This document shows, in pieces, positions 3,904-7,938 of a DNA stretch of 7,938 nt (the stretch's first letter is position 1; every line of letters begins with the position of its first letter). Source of the DNA: Opitutaceae bacterium (GTDB lineage: Bacteria > Verrucomicrobiota > Verrucomicrobiae > Opitutales > Opitutaceae); the NCBI GenBank assembly GCA_031266495.1, contig JAISAX010000866.1, forward strand, positions 1 through 7,938. The letters are read 5' to 3'. Below the pieces are notes generated by a model. It was not told where the DNA came from and made no database searches. It saw nothing but the letters and a program-made list of their open reading frames with translations. The translations under genes and the position numbers were made by a program.

Positions 3904-5583
3904 ATGCCAGCCGTCACCCTGAACGACATTACCCGGACCTTTCCCGGCCTGCCGAAACCGGCGCTGGAAGGCGTGTCGGCGGAGATTCGCCGCGGGCGGA
4001 TCGCGGGGATTGTCGGACCGGACGGAGCGGGCAAAACCACCCTGCTGCGGCTGATGGCGGGGCTGCTGAAACCCGATACCGGCACCATCCGGGTACTGGG
4101 CCATGATCCGGTGCGCGAGGCCGCCGCGCTGCGGGGATGCGGGCGGGTGGGCTACATGCCGCAAAAATCCGGATTGTACGAAGACCTCACCGTTCAGGAA
4201 AACCTCACCCTCCACGCCGACCTGCGCGGCCTCGTCGGCGCGGAGCGGCGGGCCACCTTCGAGCGATTGCTGACGTTCACCGGCCTCGCCCCTTTCACGG
4301 ACCGGCTGGCCGGAAAACTCTCCGGCGGCATGAAACAAAAACTCGGTCTGGCCTGCGCGCTGTCCGGCGCGCCAAAGCTGCTGCTCCTCGACGAACCGGG
4401 CGCGGGCGTGGACCCGATCTCGCGACGCGAACTGTGGCGCATGATGCGCGAGTTGTCGGGCGAAGGCATCGCGGTCATCCTGAGCACCGCCTGCCTCGAC
4501 GAGGCCGAACGGTGCGACGACGTGCTGCTGCTCAACGAGGGGAAAACGCTTTTTTCCGGCGCGCCCCCGGAACTGATCTCCCGGGCGTCCGGCAGCGGCG
4601 GTGCGGGAGGTGCGGGAGGCGCGGGAGGCGCGGGAGGCGGCGCGGGAGGGAAGAAGCCGCGATTCGAGGATGCGTTCATCGGGCTTCTCGGCGGAGCGCA
4701 GGCGGGAGCGCCGGCGGGAGTATCGCCGCTGGCCGGCATCCTGCGCGACATCCCGCGCGACGGTTCCACCGTGATCGCCACGCGCGACCTGACGCGCACA
4801 TTTGGCGACTTCACGGCGGCCGACCGCATCACCCTTGAAGTGAAGCGCGGGGAAATCTACGGGCTGCTCGGTCCCAACGGCGCGGGGAAAACGACCACCT
4901 TCCGGATGCTCTGCGGCCTGCTCGCGCCGACCTCCGGCCACGCGATGGCGGCGGGGATCGACCTGCGACACAGCCCCGCGCAGGCGCGGCAGCGGATCGG
5001 CTACATGGCACAAAAATTCTCGCTCTACGGTCTCCTCACGGTGGCGCAGAACCTGGCATTTTTTTCCGGAGCCTACGGCCTCGCCGGACGGGCGCAGCGC
5101 GAGGCGATCGCCGCGGTGACGGACTGTTTTCACCTCGGGCCGCACCTCGCGGCGAAGGCGGATTCGCTGTCACCCGGGTACAGGCAACGGCTGGCGCTGG
5201 CCTGCGCCATGATGCACGGGCCGGACCTGCTCTTTCTCGACGAACCCACATCGGGCGTTGACCCGGTGACGCGCCGCGAATTCTGGTCCCACATCCGTGC
5301 GGCGGTGGCGTGCGGCGTCACGGTGATGGTGACGACGCATTTCATGGACGAAGCCGAATACTGCGACCGGATCGGGCTGGTGTACCGCGGACATCTCATC
5401 GCCAACGGCGCCCCGGCGGAACTGAAACGGCGGACCGGCGCGGAAACGATGGAAGAGGCGTTTGTCACGCTGGTGGAGCGGGGCGAGAGGGAAGAACGAG
5501 AGAGGCGGGAAGAGCGAGAGGAGCGGGAGGAAGAGCGGAAGGGGCGGGAAGGGCGGGAGGGGGGGGGAGGGGGCGGACCATGA
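3904..5583 (+). CDS. ybhF: Double ABC ATPase of the YbhGFSR exporter
   Basis: The gene encodes 559 aa with two fused nucleotide-binding domains; E. coli YbhF is about 578. Domain 1: Walker A GPDGAGKT (38-45), Q-loop MPQKSGLYEDLTVQENL, signature LSGGM (139-143), Walker B LLLLDEPGAGVDP (Asp163, Glu164). Its switch histidine is replaced by Ala196 (STACLDEAERC). Domain 2: Walker A GPNGAGKT (323-330), Q-loop MAQKFSLYG, altered signature LSPGY (422-426), Walker B FLDEPTSGVDP (Asp446, Glu447), switch His479 (VTTHFMDEAEYC). Site 1 is therefore degenerate and site 2 complete. Between the domains (about 230-249) lies a Gly/Ala repeat before KKPRFEDAFIGLLGG; in E. coli a longer non-repetitive segment sits there. 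Residues 525-559 are a Glu/Arg then Gly tail encoded by repeats. It should act on the inner face of the membrane with YbhS and YbhR. The stop overlaps the ybhS start (ATGA). Confidence 0.95.
   Translation: MPAVTLNDITRTFPGLPKPALEGVSAEIRRGRIAGIVGPDGAGKTTLLRLMAGLLKPDTGTIRVLGHDPVREAAALRGCGRVGYMPQKSGLYEDLTVQENLTLHADLRGLVGAERRATFERLLTFTGLAPFTDRLAGKLSGGMKQKLGLACALSGAPKLLLLDEPGAGVDPISRRELWRMMRELSGEGIAVILSTACLDEAERCDDVLLLNEGKTLFSGAPPELISRASGSGGAGGAGGAGGAGGGAGGKKPRFEDAFIGLLGGAQAGAPAGVSPLAGILRDIPRDGSTVIATRDLTRTFGDFTAADRITLEVKRGEIYGLLGPNGAGKTTTFRMLCGLLAPTSGHAMAAGIDLRHSPAQARQRIGYMAQKFSLYGLLTVAQNLAFFSGAYGLAGRAQREAIAAVTDCFHLGPHLAAKADSLSPGYRQRLALACAMMHGPDLLFLDEPTSGVDPVTRREFWSHIRAAVACGVTVMVTTHFMDEAEYCDRIGLVYRGHLIANGAPAELKRRTGAETMEEAFVTLVERGEREERERREEREEREEERKGREGREGGGGGGP
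4602..4649 (+). repeat. 9-bp tandem repeat in the ybhF linker
   Basis: Units TGCGGGAGG, TGCGGGAGG, CGCGGGAGG and CGCGGGAGG (4602-4637) are followed by CGG and one more CGCGGGAGG (4641-4649). They encode the Gly-Ala linker between the ATPase domains. The unit is a multiple of three, so gain or loss of copies would change linker length without breaking the frame. Confidence 0.9.
5475..5580 (+). repeat. T-free purine-rich repeat tract at the ybhF-ybhS junction
   Basis: There is no T in these 106 nt. The tract consists of variants of GAAGAGCGAGAG and GGGCGGGAA, then G9 (5559-5567), A and G5 (5569-5573). It encodes the low-complexity end of YbhF. Its AGGGGG at 5568-5573, 6 nt before ATG 5580, is the only plausible ribosome binding site for ybhS. 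Confidence 0.85.
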
Positions 5584-6728
5584 ACCTCCGCCGTCTCGCC
5601 GCCCTTTGCCGGAAGGAATCGCTGCAAACCGTGCGCGACCCCGCGACCCTCCTCATCGCGTTCATCCTGCCCGTGGTCATGTTGTTCATTTACGGATACG
5701 GCCTCGATCTCGACACGGGGCGAGCACGCATCGGGCTGCTCTGCGAGGACACGTCTGCGGAGGCGCGGAGGCTGGCGGCGAGTTTTGTCGGATCGCCCTG
5801 CCTCGACGTGCGGGCGTTCGCGGACCGCGGCGCGATGGACGAAGCGCTGACGCGGTCGCGGATACGCGGATACGTGGTGATCCCGCCGGATTTTTCCGCG
5901 CGCGTGGAGCGCGAGGGCGCCGCGACCGCGCCGCTCCAGCTCGTGGCCGACGGTTCGGAACCCAACACGGCCGGCTTCGTGCAGGCTTACGTGCTCGGCG
6001 CCTGGCAGGGCTGGCTGGAGCACCGTGCGGACGATTCCGGAAACGTAAAACCTCCACCCGCCGCGCAGGCCGCCGCGCAGGCCATCTCGCTGGAGCAGAC
6101 ATTTTTGTTCAACCCGACCGCGGAGAGCCGCCATTACCTGATACCGGGTTCGATCACGATCATCATGACGGTCATCGGCGCGCTGCTCACGGCGCTCGTC
6201 GTGGCGCGCGAGTGGGAACGCGGGACGATGGAGACGTTGCTGGCATCGCCGGTCACGCGGGCCGAGATGCTCCTGGGCAAGATCGTGCCCTGCTACGTGC
6301 TCGGCATGGCGGTGCTGTTTCTGTGCGTGGCGGTGGCGCGCGGCGTGATGGGCGTGCCATTTCGCGGATCACTGTTCGCGCTCTGGACGGCCGGGTCGCT
6401 GTTTTTGCTGAGCGTGCTGGGGATGGGGCTGCTGCTCTCCACGGTGACGCGCAACCAGTTCAATGCGGCGCAGGCCGCGCTCATGGCGGCGTTTTTGCCG
6501 GCGATGATGTTGTCGGGATTCCTCTTCGAGATCGCGTCGATGCCGGCGCCGGTCCGCATGGCGAGCAGCGTGATCCCGGCGCGCTATTTCGTGACGGCGA
6601 TCCGGACGATTTTCCTGGCGGGCGACCTGTGGCCGGTGCTGCGACCGTGCCTGGTTTTCCTCGGCGCCACCGCCGTGCTGTTCCTGGGGATCACCGCCCT
6701 GAAAACAAAGAGGAGGCTGGACGACTGA
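5580..6728 (+). CDS. ybhS: ABC-2 type permease of the YbhGFSR exporter
   Basis: The gene encodes 382 aa. A cytoplasmic N-terminus with LCRKESLQTVRDPATLL leads to a first membrane helix (about 24-43, IAFILPVVMLFIYGYGLDLD). A large periplasmic domain follows (about 45-185), including GYVVIPPDF and DGSEPNTAGFVQAYV. After it come SITIIMTVIGALLTALVV, the coupling segment AREWERGTMETLLASPVTRAE (from 209), and four more hydrophobic helices, ending LKTKRRLDD. This agrees with E. coli YbhS as remembered, including VAREWERGTME, STVTRNQFNAAQ, and the KTKRRLD end. It should form the membrane channel together with YbhR. ATG 5580 overlaps the ybhF TGA by 4 nt, which implies translational coupling. The same frame is open far upstream inside ybhF, but that part is a shadow. 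Confidence 0.94.
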   Translation: MNLRRLAALCRKESLQTVRDPATLLIAFILPVVMLFIYGYGLDLDTGRARIGLLCEDTSAEARRLAASFVGSPCLDVRAFADRGAMDEALTRSRIRGYVVIPPDFSARVEREGAATAPLQLVADGSEPNTAGFVQAYVLGAWQGWLEHRADDSGNVKPPPAAQAAAQAISLEQTFLFNPTAESRHYLIPGSITIIMTVIGALLTALVVAREWERGTMETLLASPVTRAEMLLGKIVPCYVLGMAVLFLCVAVARGVMGVPFRGSLFALWTAGSLFLLSVLGMGLLLSTVTRNQFNAAQAALMAAFLPAMMLSGFLFEIASMPAPVRMASSVIPARYFVTAIRTIFLAGDLWPVLRPCLVFLGATAVLFLGITALKTKRRLDD

Positions 6729-6731
6729 CCC

Positions 6732-7862
6732 ATGGACATGGACACCCTGCGCCGCATTCTCGTTCTCGTCCGCAAGGAATTGCAGACATTGCTTGGCGAC
6801 CGCCAGGGACAGCTGTTGCTTGTCATGCCGGTGCTCGTACAGATGGCGCTGTTCCCGCTGGCGGCGACGCTGGAGGTGAAGAACGCCACCCTTGCCATTT
6901 ACGACGAGGATGGCGGTCCGGCGGCCATCGGGCTGGTGCAACGGCTCGGCGCGGCGCGGCGCACGTTTGCGAAAATCATTTTCCTGCGGAGCGAGGCGGA
7001 GCTGACGCGCGCCATCGGGGAGCAGCAGGCGCTGGCGGCGGTGCGCATCCCGCCGGATTTTTCCCGCCGGGTGGCGCGTGGCGATGCGCCGCGGTTGCAG
7101 GTCGTGCTGGATGGACGGCGGTCCAACAGCGGACAGATCGCCGCGGGCTGTATCCGCCAGATCGTGACGGAACTGGCGGTTGGCGATGGCATTGGCATTG
7201 GCGCCAGCCCGGCTGCGCGGGATGACGCCCTGGTGACGCGCAACCGGTTCAACCCGAATCTCGATTACCCCGACTTCGTCCTGCCGTGCCTGATCGCGAT
7301 TATCACGACGGTGGGCGTGCTGGTGGTGACGGCGCTGTCGGTGGCGCGCGAGCGCGAGCAGGGGACGTTTGACCAGTTGCTGGTGTCGCCACTCACGCCC
7401 GGGATGATCATGGCCGGGAAAATTGCGCCGGCGGTGCTCGTGGCGGCGTTTCAGGCGACGCTCATCCTGCTGGCGGCGGTGTTTGTGTACCGGGTGCCGT
7501 TCCAGGGCAGCCTGCTGCTGCTGTACGGCGGCATCCTGTTCTACGCGCTGGCGCTGGCCGGCGTGGGGCTATTTGTTTCGTCGATCTGCGCGACGCAGCA
7601 GCAGGCGTTTCTGGGGATGTTCGGTTTCATGATGCCGGCGATCATGTTGTCGGGGTTTGCGGCGCCGGTGGAGAACATGCCGGTGTTTTTGCAGCACATT
7701 TCGTGGATCAATCCGGTGCGGCACTTCATGGAGGTGGTGAAGGCGGTGTACCTGAAGGACGCGAGTCCGGCGCACGTCGCGGAGCTGGCCTGGCCGCTGC
7801 TGCTGATCGGAGCGATCACCCTGACGGCGGCAAACGTGGTCTTCCGGCGGAAGGCGATGTGA
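6732..7862 (+). CDS. ybhR: Second ABC-2 type permease of the YbhGFSR exporter
   Basis: The gene encodes 376 aa with the same architecture as YbhS: N-terminal VRKELQTLLGDRQGQ, a first membrane helix about 27-46, a periplasmic domain to about 178, then five helices. Features pointing to YbhR are RFNPNLDYPDFVLPCLIAII (172 onward), VAREREQGTFDQLLVSPLTP (204 onward), SSICATQQQAFLGMFGFMMPAIMLSG, PVENMPVFLQHISWINPVRHF and VYLKDAS, all close to the E. coli protein as remembered. It starts 3 nt after the ybhS stop, so it is part of the same operon. A second in-frame ATG lies at 6738. AGGAGG at 6711-6716 is 15 nt upstream of the first ATG, rather far for a ribosome binding site, so coupling from ybhS is likely. 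E. coli YbhFSR is linked to drug and Na+/Li+ efflux; the substrate here is unknown. Confidence 0.94.
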   Translation: MDMDTLRRILVLVRKELQTLLGDRQGQLLLVMPVLVQMALFPLAATLEVKNATLAIYDEDGGPAAIGLVQRLGAARRTFAKIIFLRSEAELTRAIGEQQALAAVRIPPDFSRRVARGDAPRLQVVLDGRRSNSGQIAAGCIRQIVTELAVGDGIGIGASPAARDDALVTRNRFNPNLDYPDFVLPCLIAIITTVGVLVVTALSVAREREQGTFDQLLVSPLTPGMIMAGKIAPAVLVAAFQATLILLAAVFVYRVPFQGSLLLLYGGILFYALALAGVGLFVSSICATQQQAFLGMFGFMMPAIMLSGFAAPVENMPVFLQHISWINPVRHFMEVVKAVYLKDASPAHVAELAWPLLLIGAITLTAANVVFRRKAM

Positions 7863-7866
7863 CGCG

Positions 7867-7938
<72 letters not shown>

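Noticed and set aside
2593..5145. Minus-strand open frame of 850 codons opposite ybhG and ybhF
   Set aside because: It is an antisense shadow of two genes with clear family motifs; its product is Arg/Gly-rich and crosses intergenic repeats.
7180..7205. Short GGCATT repeat inside ybhR
   Set aside because: Only two full units, in frame, encoding a Gly-Ile stretch in the variable periplasmic domain; likely chance.
5462..7225. Plus-strand open frame of 587 codons overlapping ybhS and ybhR in another frame
   Set aside because: The product is Arg/Ala/Gly-rich with no membrane segments, whereas the chosen frames give clear ABC-2 permeases.

Overview
The window is GC-rich DNA with strong G/C preference at third codon positions. 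It carries five convincing genes, all on the plus strand. Gene content and style (a ybhGFSR-type efflux operon, few Shine-Dalgarno sequences, intergenic DNA full of short phased repeats such as ATTCGCGTT and CACACGAAAG) suggest an environmental Gram-negative bacterium. My best guess is Verrucomicrobiota, Opitutales-like, but this rests on impression rather than on a marker gene.

Layout. Positions 1-746 hold no supportable gene. They contain a C14 run and a 560-bp nested palindromic element: outer arms of about 75 bp at 121-195 and 602-680, an inner 45-bp hairpin at 341-445, and direct and phased 10-bp repeats between them. From 747 comes an ArsR-type helix-turn-helix protein fused to a SAM-dependent methyltransferase, probably starting at TTG. 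Next is maf (1755-2330), a nucleotide pyrophosphatase. Positions 2331-2697 are non-coding or relic sequence with a small perfect palindrome. The rest is an efflux operon: ybhG (2698-3744, HlyD-like periplasmic adaptor), ybhF (3904-5583, two fused ABC ATPase domains), ybhS (5580-6728) and ybhR (6732-7862, ABC-2 permeases). The window ends in 70 consecutive G.

How the genes work together. YbhF would power a YbhS/YbhR membrane heterodimer, with YbhG reaching into the periplasm, as in the E. coli YbhGFSR exporter. The outer-membrane channel and the TetR-type regulator (CecR in E. coli) are not in the window. The operon is tight (4-nt overlap ybhF/ybhS, 3-nt gap ybhS/ybhR) except for a 159-nt C-rich gap before ybhF.

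Most unusual points. (1) The nested palindrome upstream of the ArsR-methyltransferase gene. (2) Low-complexity G- or C-rich runs at nearly every gene boundary, one abutting the ybhF start codon and another forming the end of ybhF and the ribosome binding site of ybhS. One extra G (or a -1 shift) in that run would join ybhF and ybhS into one reading frame. (3) Repeat DNA that has become part of proteins: the YbhG C-terminus, the linker between the two YbhF ATPase domains, and the YbhF tail.
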